From Pseudomonadota bacterium (lineage in GTDB: Bacteria; Pseudomonadota; Alphaproteobacteria; Acetobacterales; Acetobacteraceae), in assembly GCA_021805485.1 (NCBI GenBank), contig JAJZFF010000534.1, forward strand, positions 1 to 7,856: a DNA stretch of 7,856 nt. Reading direction: 5' to 3'. Below, one piece after another: positions 1 to 5,635 of this stretch. The notes beneath the pieces are model-generated. The model was not told the DNA's origin. It did no database searches and saw only the letters and a program-made list of their open reading frames with translations. A program made the position numbers and the translations under genes. Numbering within the stretch: the stretch's first letter is position 1; each line of letters begins with the position of its first letter.

Positions 1-135
1 ATGCCCGAGCCGCCCCGCCCCACCCCGCCGCGCGAGGCGCCGGCGCGTGAACCGCTCGGGCGCGAAGCCCCGCGCCCCCGTGGCCCGGCGCCCCGCGGCG
101 TGCCGCCAAGGCGGATCGAACCGCGGCTCGACTAG
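1..135 (+). CDS. Partial C-terminal end of an unidentified Pro/Arg-rich protein
   Basis: Frame 1 is open from the first base to a TAG stop at 133-135, giving 44 residues. The peptide is very rich in proline, arginine and alanine and ends PPRRIEPRLD. The first codon happens to be ATG, but no upstream sequence is visible to judge a start site, so I read this as the 3' end of a gene running in from the left. Low-complexity Pro/Arg tails of this kind are common at the C-termini of proteins from high-GC alphaproteobacteria and do not identify the family. In such GC-rich DNA an open frame of this length can also occur by chance, so both existence and identity are uncertain. Confidence 0.35.
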   Translation: MPEPPRPTPPREAPAREPLGREAPRPRGPAPRGVPPRRIEPRLD

Positions 136-163
136 GCCGCGAGCCGGCTGCTAGTCTCCCCCC
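127..163 (+). promoter_or_regulatory. Putative sigma70-type promoter of the agmatinase gene, possibly giving a leaderless mRNA
   Basis: A -10-like TAGTCT lies at 152-157. A weak -35-like TCGACT lies at 128-133, 18 bases upstream. The -10 ends only 6 bases before the ATG at 164, so transcription would start at or next to the A of the start codon. The bases just before the ATG are a run of C with no purine-rich Shine-Dalgarno sequence, which fits a leaderless message. The -35 match is poor, so this is tentative. Confidence 0.35.
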
Positions 164-1078
164 ATGGCACAGTTTCAGGGCACCGACGCGCCGACCTTCG
201 CGACATTCCCGACCTTTCTCGGCCTCGAGCGCCGCGCGCGCGACGCGGCCTACGTGGTGGCCGGCATTCCGCTCGATGTCGGCGTGACCAACCGCGCCGG
301 CACAAGGTCCGGCCCGGCGGCGATCCGCGTCGCCTCGCGCATGCTGGCGGGCAACCACCATCCCCACTACCGCGTCATGGTCGATGACATGGACCTCGCC
401 GATGCCGGGGATTTCGCCATCGCCCTCGGCGACCTGCCGGGCAGCCTAGCGCTGATCGAGGCGCAGGCGGCTTCGGTCGGCCACCTGATCGCGCTGGGCG
501 GCGAGCACGGCATCACCCTGCCGTTGCTGCGCGCGCTGGCGAAGGCGCGCGGCGGGCCGGTCGGGCTCGTGCATTTCGATGCCCATGCCGATACCTGGGC
601 CGAGAATTTCGGCCAGGTCTACAGCCATGGCTCGGTGTTCTACCACGCGCTGAACGAGGGGCTGGTCGATCCGCGGCGGATGATCCAGATCGGCATCCGC
701 TCGCCACTGCTCAACGAGGCGCATGACTGGACGCTGGCGCAGGGGGTGACGATCCTCTCGGCGCAGGACGTGCACGAACAGGGGGTGGAGCGCGTCGCCG
801 AACGCATCCGCGCCGTGGCGGGGACGGGGGCGACCTATCTCAGCTTCGATATCGACTGTCTCGATCCCGCCTTCGCGCCGGGCACCGGCACGCCGGAAAT
901 CGGCGGGCTGGCGTCCTGGCAGGCGCAGGCGCTGCTGCGCCGGCTCGGCGGGATCGATTTCGTCGGCATGGATCTCGTCGAGGTCGCGCCGGCCTATGAC
1001 GTCAGCGAGATCACCGCGCTCGCCGGGGCGACCATGGTGTGGGAATATCTCGCCTTGCTGGCCTCCCAGGGGCGCTGA
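164..1078 (+). CDS. speB: Agmatinase / ureohydrolase (arginase superfamily)
   Basis: This 304-residue protein is close to the length of E. coli SpeB (306). It belongs to the binuclear-manganese ureohydrolase family, whose members split a guanidino group to release urea; agmatinase makes putrescine from agmatine in the cytoplasm. All expected metal-site motifs are visible: GGEHG at 112-116 (His115), HFDAHADT at 137-144 (Asp139, His141, Asp143), SHG at 154-156, and SFDID at 227-231 (Asp229, Asp231), followed by CLDPAFAPGTGTP and the late VEVAPAYD block with Glu273. The N-terminal region with RAGTRSGPAAIR (44-55) is also typical. Substrate cannot be fixed by reading: 4-guanidinobutyrase and 3-guanidinopropionase share this core, and Trp145 after the HADT motif (SpeB has Tyr) leaves that open. 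The ATG at 164 has no Shine-Dalgarno sequence but has a -10-like box 6 bases upstream. The gene ends 6 bases before a strong hairpin. Confidence 0.93.
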   Translation: MAQFQGTDAPTFATFPTFLGLERRARDAAYVVAGIPLDVGVTNRAGTRSGPAAIRVASRMLAGNHHPHYRVMVDDMDLADAGDFAIALGDLPGSLALIEAQAASVGHLIALGGEHGITLPLLRALAKARGGPVGLVHFDAHADTWAENFGQVYSHGSVFYHALNEGLVDPRRMIQIGIRSPLLNEAHDWTLAQGVTILSAQDVHEQGVERVAERIRAVAGTGATYLSFDIDCLDPAFAPGTGTPEIGGLASWQAQALLRRLGGIDFVGMDLVEVAPAYDVSEITALAGATMVWEYLALLASQGR

Positions 1079-1084
1079 AACGAA

Positions 1085-1112
1085 AGGCCCGGCATCGCGT
1101 GATGCCGGGCCT
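1085..1112. terminator. Perfect hairpin between convergent genes, probable bidirectional terminator
   Basis: Bases 1085-1096 (AGGCCCGGCATC) and 1101-1112 (GATGCCGGGCCT) are an exact 12-bp inverted repeat with a 4-base loop, GCGT. It lies between the agmatinase stop (1078) and the stop of the opposing gene (1141). Read on the minus strand, the stem is followed by TTTCGTTTC, a broken U-rich tail. Read on the plus strand, the stem is followed by G-rich sequence and has no U tract. It is therefore a better intrinsic terminator for the minus-strand gene, while for agmatinase it may mainly block or stabilise the 3' end. Confidence 0.8.
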
Positions 1113-1140
1113 GGGGCGTCGGGCGTTCAGGCGCGCGGGC

Positions 1141-1968
1141 CTACCAGTTGTTGTCGGGGTCGAAATCGTTGCCACCGCCGGCATCCCCGCTGTCCCAGCC
1201 GGGATTGCCGAGCAGGCCGTCGTCACGGTCGGGCGGCATTCCGCCGGGATCGCCGCCCGGATTGCCACCGGTGGGATCGATCATCGGCGCGCCGCCATGG
1301 CCGCCGGCCAGTCCGTCGATGATGCGCTCGCCGGCGGCGAAGCCGGCGCCGGCGGCAAGCCCGGTCATCAGCGAGCCGCCGAGTCCGCCGCCGCCGAAGC
1401 CGCCACCCATGCCGCCGCCCATGCCGCCGCCGGGCGCGCCATAGGGTGGAACACCGTTCGGCGGCGTGCCGCCGGGGCCGTAGCCGGGCGCGCCGGGCCA
1501 CGGGGCCTGCATCGCCATCCGGCGGTTATGGCCGAGCCAGCGCACCAGCAGGAACAGCACCACGAGCCCGCCGATCACCAGCACCGCCGGATGAACATGC
1601 ACGCCGCCGCGCGGGGCGGCCGGGCCGGCGGCGAGATGCGCCTTCAGCGCGGCGACGCGGCCGGGATCGGCGAAGGGCAGGCCTGGCGCATAGGTTTCGG
1701 CCCGCGCGAGCGAGGCGCGCGCGGCGGCGATGCGGCCGGTCGCGTCCTCCGCCTCGGCCTTCAGGTACCAGGCGACGCCGCTCTGCGGATGGGCGCGCAG
1801 CGCGCCGCGCAGATCGGAAAGTGCGGCGTCGGGATGGCCGCCGGCGATCAGCGCCTGGATCTGCTGCGGCGTGGGCGATGCCGCCCGCGCCGGGGCGAGC
1901 GACAGCCCGGCCCCCGCGAACAGGGCCGCCGCCAGCAGGATGGTGCGAAAGATCTTCAACCCCTTCAT
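1141..1968 (-). CDS. Membrane-anchored TPR-like protein with Gly/Met-rich C-terminal tail (unknown function)
   Basis: The protein has 275 residues. Residues 1-30 form a Sec signal peptide: basic start MKGLK, a hydrophobic core around 8-25, and an APARA|A cleavage-type site. Residues 32-112 read as one or two degenerate tetratricopeptide-like helical pairs, with PDAALSDLRGALRAHP and GVAWYLKAEAEDATGR. A membrane segment at about 127-143 is followed by basic RWLGHNRR, which suggests a periplasmic N-domain and cytoplasmic tail if the signal peptide is cleaved. The tail (155-275) is rich in Gly, Pro and Met, with MGGG repeats near 183-190, a short amphipathic stretch SLMTGLAAGAGFAAGERI (199-216), and an acidic end DFDPDNNW. 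Similar tails occur in uncharacterised proteobacterial membrane proteins; I recognise the style, not a function. The start is well supported by GGAGG at 1979-1975 on the minus strand, 6 bases before the ATG. It is convergent with agmatinase and divergent from the amidase. Confidence 0.82.
   Translation of the reverse strand: MKGLKIFRTILLAAALFAGAGLSLAPARAASPTPQQIQALIAGGHPDAALSDLRGALRAHPQSGVAWYLKAEAEDATGRIAAARASLARAETYAPGLPFADPGRVAALKAHLAAGPAAPRGGVHVHPAVLVIGGLVVLFLLVRWLGHNRRMAMQAPWPGAPGYGPGGTPPNGVPPYGAPGGGMGGGMGGGFGGGGLGGSLMTGLAAGAGFAAGERIIDGLAGGHGGAPMIDPTGGNPGGDPGGMPPDRDDGLLGNPGWDSGDAGGGNDFDPDNNW
1406..1429 (-). repeat. In-frame 12-bp tandem duplication encoding MGGG units
   Basis: CCCATGCCGCCG occurs twice back to back (1406-1417 and 1418-1429) within a longer CCG/GCC-rich stretch at about 1383-1430. 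On the coding (minus) strand it encodes a repeated Gly/Met unit in the low-complexity tail of the TPR-like membrane protein. Because the unit is a multiple of 3, copy-number change would keep the frame. It is a coding low-complexity repeat, not a separate element. Confidence 0.7.
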
Positions 1969-2161
1969 TAGGGACCTCCGCGGGCCGGTGGTGGTGGGAA
2001 AAAGCGCCAGCCCGTGCCGTCAATATAGGCAGGGGGCGCTGCAAATCACAGATCCGTGCGCCGGCGCGCCGCATCCGGCGGCAAGGGCGCCTGCCGGCTC
2101 TCGACAGGGTCGCGCCGCGCGGCGAGAGTGACGCCGACGCCGCACAGGAGAGCCGACCCCG
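1969..2161. promoter_or_regulatory. Divergent intergenic region between the TPR-like gene and the amidase gene
   Basis: This 193-bp gap must hold start signals for both directions. For the minus-strand gene, GGAGG (1979-1975) is the ribosome site. TATATT on the minus strand (2027-2022) is the best -10-like hexamer, though no good -35 lies 17 bases upstream of it. TTGACG on the minus strand (2023-2018) overlaps it. For the plus-strand amidase, AGGAG at 2146-2150 lies 11 bases before the ATG, a long but usable spacing. CTCTCG (2098-2103) and CGAGAG (2123-2128) could pair across a 19-base loop just upstream of that site. I see no convincing promoter for the amidase and no ORF here. Confidence 0.35.
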
Positions 2162-3523
2162 ATGACCGACAGAGAGTCCCGTCTGCCCACGCTCGACACT
2201 CTCGCCCGCGACCTCGCGGCGGGACGCACCAGCGCCGCTTCGCTGGTCGAGGACTGCCTCGCCACGATCGCCGACCCGGCAGGAGACGGGGCGCTGACCT
2301 TCATTTCGGTCGATGCGGCGGGGGCGCGGGCGGCGGCCGCGGGGTTCGACGCGATGCGCCGCGCCGGCATGGCGCCCTCGCCCTGGGCCGGCATCCCGAT
2401 CGCGGTGAAGGACCTGTTCGACATGGAAGGCCAGGAAACCCGCGCCGGCTCGAAAGTGCTGGCCGGAAGCGGCAAGGCGGCGCGGGACGCGCCCGCCATC
2501 GCCCGGCTGCGGCGGATGGGCTTCGTGCCGATCGGCCGCACCAACATGACCGAGTTCGCCTATTCCGGCATCGGCACCAACCCGCATTACGGCACGCCGC
2601 CGGCGCGCTGGCGGCGCGAGGAGCGGCGGATTCCGGGCGGCTCGTCCTCGGGCTCGGCGGTCGCGGTGGCGGCGGGGATGGCGCATGCCGGCATCGGCAC
2701 CGACACCGGCGGCTCGTGCCGGATTCCGGCGGTGTTCAACGATCTCGTCGGCTTCAAGCCGACGGCGCGGCGGATTCCGCGCGAGGGCGTGGTGCCGCTT
2801 TCGTCCTCGCTCGACTCGGTCGGGCCGCTGGCGCGCTCGGTGGGCTGCTGCGCGCTGCTCGATTCGATCATGGCCGGCACGCCGGAAGCCCCGCCGGCGC
2901 CGGCGGAACTGGCCGGGCTGCGGCTCGCGGTGCCGCGCGACGTCGCGCTCGATACGCTGGATGACGAGGTCGCCGCCGGGTTCGACGCGGCGCTGCGCCG
3001 CCTGTCCGCGGCGGGGGCGCGGATCGAGACCATCGCCATGCCGGAATTCGCCGAGGTCGCGAAGCTGAACGCGCGCGGCGGGCTGACCGCGGCGGAGAGC
3101 CATGCCTGGCACCGCGCGCTGCTGGCGCGCGGTGCCGAGGCGTATGATCCGCGCGTGCTGGTGCGGCTGCGCCGGGGGGCGGAACTTTCGGCGGCGGATT
3201 ACATCGACCTGCTGGCCGGCCGCGCCGATCTGGTGGCGCGGGCGCGGGCGCGGCTCGCCCCGCATGACGCGCTGCTGATGCCGACCGTCGCCATCCTGCC
3301 GCCGCGCATCGCCGATCTCGACGACGACGCGGCCTTCACCGCGGCCAATCTGCGGGTGCTGCGCAACCCGACGCTGATCAACATGATCGATGGCTGCGCG
3401 ATCTCGCTGCCGCTCAATGCGCCCGGCGCGGCCCCGGTGGGGCTGATGGTCTGCGGCGTGGCGGAGACGGACCGGCGGATCTTCGCCATCGCCGCCGCGA
3501 TCGAGGCGCTCGGCCCGGCCTGA
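2162..3523 (+). CDS. Amidase-signature family hydrolase
   Basis: This 453-residue protein has the Ser-cisSer-Lys catalytic triad of the amidase signature family, which hydrolyses amide bonds to a carboxylate and an amine or ammonia in the cytoplasm. Visible residues are Lys83 in IPIAVKDLFD, cis-Ser161 in the glycine/serine signature PGGSSSGSAVAVA (158-170), and nucleophile Ser185 in TDTGGSCRIPA (180-190). The 24-residue gap between the two serines is that of characterised members (for example FAAH Ser217/Ser241). The following GFKPT (197-201) and the SLDSVGPLARSV block (215-227) are also standard. Length is normal for a stand-alone amidase. There is no gatB or gatC nearby, so it is unlikely to be GatA. 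Substrate is not readable from sequence; AtzF/AtzE-like hydrolases and general aliphatic or aryl amidases share these motifs. The ATG at 2162 follows AGGAG at 2146-2150. The next gene is 107 bp downstream on the same strand but has its own promoter-like sequence. Confidence 0.92.
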   Translation: MTDRESRLPTLDTLARDLAAGRTSAASLVEDCLATIADPAGDGALTFISVDAAGARAAAAGFDAMRRAGMAPSPWAGIPIAVKDLFDMEGQETRAGSKVLAGSGKAARDAPAIARLRRMGFVPIGRTNMTEFAYSGIGTNPHYGTPPARWRREERRIPGGSSSGSAVAVAAGMAHAGIGTDTGGSCRIPAVFNDLVGFKPTARRIPREGVVPLSSSLDSVGPLARSVGCCALLDSIMAGTPEAPPAPAELAGLRLAVPRDVALDTLDDEVAAGFDAALRRLSAAGARIETIAMPEFAEVAKLNARGGLTAAESHAWHRALLARGAEAYDPRVLVRLRRGAELSAADYIDLLAGRADLVARARARLAPHDALLMPTVAILPPRIADLDDDAAFTAANLRVLRNPTLINMIDGCAISLPLNAPGAAPVGLMVCGVAETDRRIFAIAAAIEALGPA

Positions 3524-3562
3524 CCGGGCGCGCCGCGCAGGGCGCCCATTCCCGCCGTCGCG

Positions 3563-3590
3563 TTGCGCCACCGCCGTGGCGCTCTATGCT
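3563..3590 (+). promoter_or_regulatory. Putative promoter with a palindrome in its spacer, upstream of the FAH-family gene
   Basis: TTGCGC (3563-3568) and TATGCT (3585-3590) are separated by 16 bases, a fair sigma70-type arrangement. GCGCCAC (3565-3571) and GTGGCGC (3576-3582) are an exact 7-bp inverted repeat with a 4-base loop, lying over the -35 and spacer. Such a position could serve as an operator, or the hairpin could help end transcription from the amidase gene, although no U tract follows. The predicted start near 3597 would leave a short leader before the ribosome site at 3616-3622. Confidence 0.45.
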
Positions 3591-3630
3591 CGGCGGAGCC
3601 TGACCGGCCAATGACAGGGGGAGACCGCAG

Positions 3631-4806
3631 ATGACAGACCCGATCCGTGTGGACGACGCGTTGCCCGAGGATGCCGACCGCGCGGCCCTGGTCGGCCGCG
3701 CCTGGCTGCCCGGCGTGGGGCCGGTGGTGGTGGCGCTGCGCGGCGCCGAGCTGATCGACATCACCAGCCGCGCGGTGCCGACGTCCTCCGCGCTGTTCGC
3801 CCTCGACGACCCGGCCGGGCACGCCCGCGCGGCGGCGGGGCAGACGATCGGGCGCGTCGACGAGATTCTCGCCAACAGCGACGAGGCGACGCGCGATCCG
3901 TCGCGCCCCTGGCTGCTCGCGCCGGTCGACCTGCAGGCGGTCAAGGCTTCGGGCGTCACCTTCGTGGTCAGCCTGCTGGAGCGGGTGATCGAGGAACAGG
4001 CGCGCGGCGCGCCGGAGAAGGCGACGCAGATCCGCGCCGATCTCGACCGGCTGATCGGCGCCGACCTGCGTGCCCTGCGCCCCGGCTCGGAACAGGCGAT
4101 GGCGGTGAAGGCGGCGCTGATCGAGCGCGGCCTGTGGTCGCAATATCTCGAGGTCGGCATCGGCCCGGATGCCGAGATCTTCACCAAGGGCCAGCCGATG
4201 AGCGCGGTGGGCTTCGGCGCGCATGTCGGCATCCATCCCGGTTCGAGCTGGAACAATCCCGAGCCGGAGATCGTCGTCGCGGTCTCGCCGGCCGGGCGGA
4301 TCGTGGGAGCGACGCTCGGCAACGACGTCAACCTGCGCGATTTCGAGGGCCGCTCGGCGCTGCTGCTCGGCAAGGCGAAGGACAACAACGCGAGCTGCGG
4401 CCTCGGCCCCTTCGTGCGGCTGTTCGACGCGGGCTTCACGCTCGACGATGTCCGCCGCGCGCGGCTCGACCTCACGGTCGAGGGGGCGGACGGGTTCCGC
4501 CTCGAGGGGATGAGCTCGATGACCGAGATCAGCCGCGATCCGGCGGATCTGGTCGAGGCCGCCGCCGGGGCGCACCACCAGTATCCGGACGGGTTCGTGC
4601 TGATGCTGGGGACGATGTTCGCGCCGATCCAGGACCGCGACCGGCCGGGCGAGGGCTTCACCCACAAGGACGGCGATCTCGTCACCATCGCCTCCGCCCG
4701 GCTGGGGCGGCTGCGCAACCGCGTGCGGCCCTGCCCGGATTGCGCGCCCTGGAGCTTCGGCACGCTCGACCTGATGCGCAGCCTCGCCGCGCGCGGCCTG
4801 CTCTGA
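3631..4806 (+). CDS. FAH-superfamily enzyme, XylX/KdaD-like 2-keto-3-deoxy sugar-acid dehydratase
   Basis: This 391-residue protein has the FAH fold in its C-terminal two thirds. Metal ligands are visible as NNPEPEIVV (Glu211, Glu213) and GNDVN (Asp232). The 19-residue gap from Glu213 to Asp232 fits my recollection of archaeal KdaD (Glu143/Glu145/Asp164) better than true fumarylacetoacetase. Other blocks, LLAPVDLQAVKASGVTF, GLWSQYLEVGIGPDAEIFTK, RDFEGRSALLLGKAKDNNAS, HQYPDGFVLMLGTMFAPIQ and the end LAARGLL, match my memory of Caulobacter XylX closely. XylX dehydrates 2-keto-3-deoxy-D-xylonate to 2-oxoglutarate semialdehyde in the oxidative Weimberg pentose pathway. No other pathway gene (xylose dehydrogenase, xylonate dehydratase, semialdehyde dehydrogenase) is in view, so the exact sugar acid is inferred. 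The ATG at 3631 follows a strong purine-rich site GGGGGGA (3616-3622, 8 bases). The gene is convergent with the lysE-like gene, with no clear terminator between. Confidence 0.85.
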   Translation: MTDPIRVDDALPEDADRAALVGRAWLPGVGPVVVALRGAELIDITSRAVPTSSALFALDDPAGHARAAAGQTIGRVDEILANSDEATRDPSRPWLLAPVDLQAVKASGVTFVVSLLERVIEEQARGAPEKATQIRADLDRLIGADLRALRPGSEQAMAVKAALIERGLWSQYLEVGIGPDAEIFTKGQPMSAVGFGAHVGIHPGSSWNNPEPEIVVAVSPAGRIVGATLGNDVNLRDFEGRSALLLGKAKDNNASCGLGPFVRLFDAGFTLDDVRRARLDLTVEGADGFRLEGMSSMTEISRDPADLVEAAAGAHHQYPDGFVLMLGTMFAPIQDRDRPGEGFTHKDGDLVTIASARLGRLRNRVRPCPDCAPWSFGTLDLMRSLAARGLL

Positions 4807-4928
4807 TCGGCTGAGGCCCGATTCGCCTGCGCCCGCGCTGAGGTGGTTGGCGCGTCTCCGACCGGCGGCGGCGCGTCGCGCGGCGCTGGATCGGCGGCCC
4901 TCGGTATCTCGCGGTCAGGGGGACGACA
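4807..4928. other. Convergent intergenic gap, no recognisable element
   Basis: These 122 bases separate the stops of the FAH-family gene and the exporter gene. The only pattern seen is an 8-base direct repeat, GGCGCGTC, at 4849-4856 and 4870-4877, which may be chance in such GC-rich DNA. I find no hairpin with a U tract and no supported coding frame. Confidence 0.5.
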
Positions 4929-5561
4929 TCAGGGCGCCGACCCCAGAACCACGCGGACGATCAGCGATGCGGCAAGCGCCAGCATCGTGATGCCGACCAG
5001 GGCATCCAGCACGCGCCATGCGGCGGGCCTTGCGAAGACGGGCTTCAGGATGCGCGCGCCGTAGCCCAGCGCCGTGAACCAGGAGAAACTGGCGCAGACG
5101 GCGCCAAGGACGAAAATCGGACGCAGGGGGGCGGGCTGCGCCGATCCGATCGTGCCGAGCAGCAGCACCGTATCCAGGTAGACATGCGGGTTCAGGAACG
5201 TGAACCCCGCCGTGGCGGCGAGGGCGCGGCGTAGGGTGAGGCTGCCGTTTTCGGCCATCGTGACCGCGGCGGGAACCAGCATCCGGCGCAATGCGATCAG
5301 GCCGTACGAGGCGAGGAACGCCGCGCCGCCGAGGGCGAGCAATGCCGTGAACTGGGGCGCGGCGCCCAGAAAGGCGCCCACGCCGCTCACGCCGGCCACG
5401 ATCAGGACGGCATCCGCGACGCCGCAGAACAGCACGATCGGGCCGACATGCTCGTGCCGCAGCCCCTGCCGCAGCACGAAGAGATTCTGGGCGCCGATCG
5501 CGACGATGAGTGCCGCGGAGGACGCGAACCCGGTGAGGAACGGGGGGAGAAGATTTGTCAT
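4929..5561 (-). CDS. lysE: LysE/ArgO-family L-lysine/L-arginine exporter
   Basis: From the ATG at 5561 the protein has 210 residues, matching ArgO (about 211). It belongs to the LysE/RhtB superfamily of inner-membrane exporters, and the LysE/ArgO branch expels basic amino acids. Visible signatures are GFASSAALIVAIGAQNLFVLRQG (11-33, with GAQN at 23-26) and FLNPHVYLDT (122-131), which is highly characteristic of this branch. About six hydrophobic segments lie near 8-28, 40-62, 68-90, 114-138, 148-168 and 184-206. A longer reading from GTG at 5588 would add nine polar residues unlike the family's N-terminus. That GTG touches a -10-like box, so I prefer the ATG, although neither start has a strong Shine-Dalgarno sequence. 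The divergent neighbour is a LysG/ArgP-type regulator, the usual activator of this exporter when lysine or arginine accumulates, which strongly supports the assignment. Confidence 0.92.
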   Translation of the reverse strand: MTNLLPPFLTGFASSAALIVAIGAQNLFVLRQGLRHEHVGPIVLFCGVADAVLIVAGVSGVGAFLGAAPQFTALLALGGAAFLASYGLIALRRMLVPAAVTMAENGSLTLRRALAATAGFTFLNPHVYLDTVLLLGTIGSAQPAPLRPIFVLGAVCASFSWFTALGYGARILKPVFARPAAWRVLDALVGITMLALAASLIVRVVLGSAP

Positions 5562-5635
5562 GCGTGGATCTATGAGGCTGGCCCGCACATTAGGACAGCT
5601 TGTTTTTCTAAGGTCGATTAAGCGATACTTCAGAG
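5562..5635. promoter_or_regulatory. Shared divergent lysE/lysG promoter and probable LysG operator region
   Basis: This A/T-richer gap (74 bp) stands out from its surroundings. For the regulator (+), TTGTTT at 5600-5605 and GATACT at 5624-5629 are 18 bases apart, and the -10 ends 6 bases before the ATG at 5636. For the exporter (-), minus-strand TCGACC (5617-5612) and CCTAAT (5594-5589) are 17 bases apart, predicting a start near 5582. An imperfect dyad CTAAGGTCGATTAAG at 5608-5622 contains a T-N11-A core like LysR-family operators and overlaps both promoters. A second possible dyad is TTAG (5590-5593) with CTAA (5608-5611). Binding itself is inferred. Confidence 0.55.

Noticed and set aside
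1383..1430. Possible CRISPR-like or non-coding tandem repeat
   Set aside because: The periodicity is 3 and 12 bases and in frame with the Gly/Met-rich tail of the TPR-like protein. There are no spacers or conserved long repeats.
1039..1971. A 310-residue plus-strand open frame from inside agmatinase across the TPR-like gene
   Set aside because: It reads through the perfect hairpin and the complement of the TPR-like gene, which has a signal peptide and an ideal Shine-Dalgarno sequence. The plus-strand product has no such features.
2162..3523. Amidase gene as GatA of the glutamyl-tRNA amidotransferase
   Set aside because: The triad is shared by the whole family. There is no gatC or gatB next to it, and the length (453) and neighbours fit a stand-alone amidase better.
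3526..3547. GGGCGC/GCGCCC inverted repeat just after the amidase stop as a terminator
   Set aside because: Only 6 bp of stem with a 10-base loop and no following U tract. In this base composition such repeats are common.
1526..3571. A 681-residue minus-strand open frame across the TPR-like and amidase genes
   Set aside because: The product is dominated by Arg, Ala, Gly and Pro with no domain pattern. It lies antisense to the amidase gene with its intact catalytic motifs, and overlaps the TPR-like gene in another frame. Long false frames are expected in such GC-rich DNA.
3199..4665. A 488-residue minus-strand open frame overlapping the amidase end and the FAH-family gene
   Set aside because: It is an antisense shadow: it covers conserved motifs of both real genes, spans their intergenic gap and has an Arg/Ala/His-rich product without recognisable domains.
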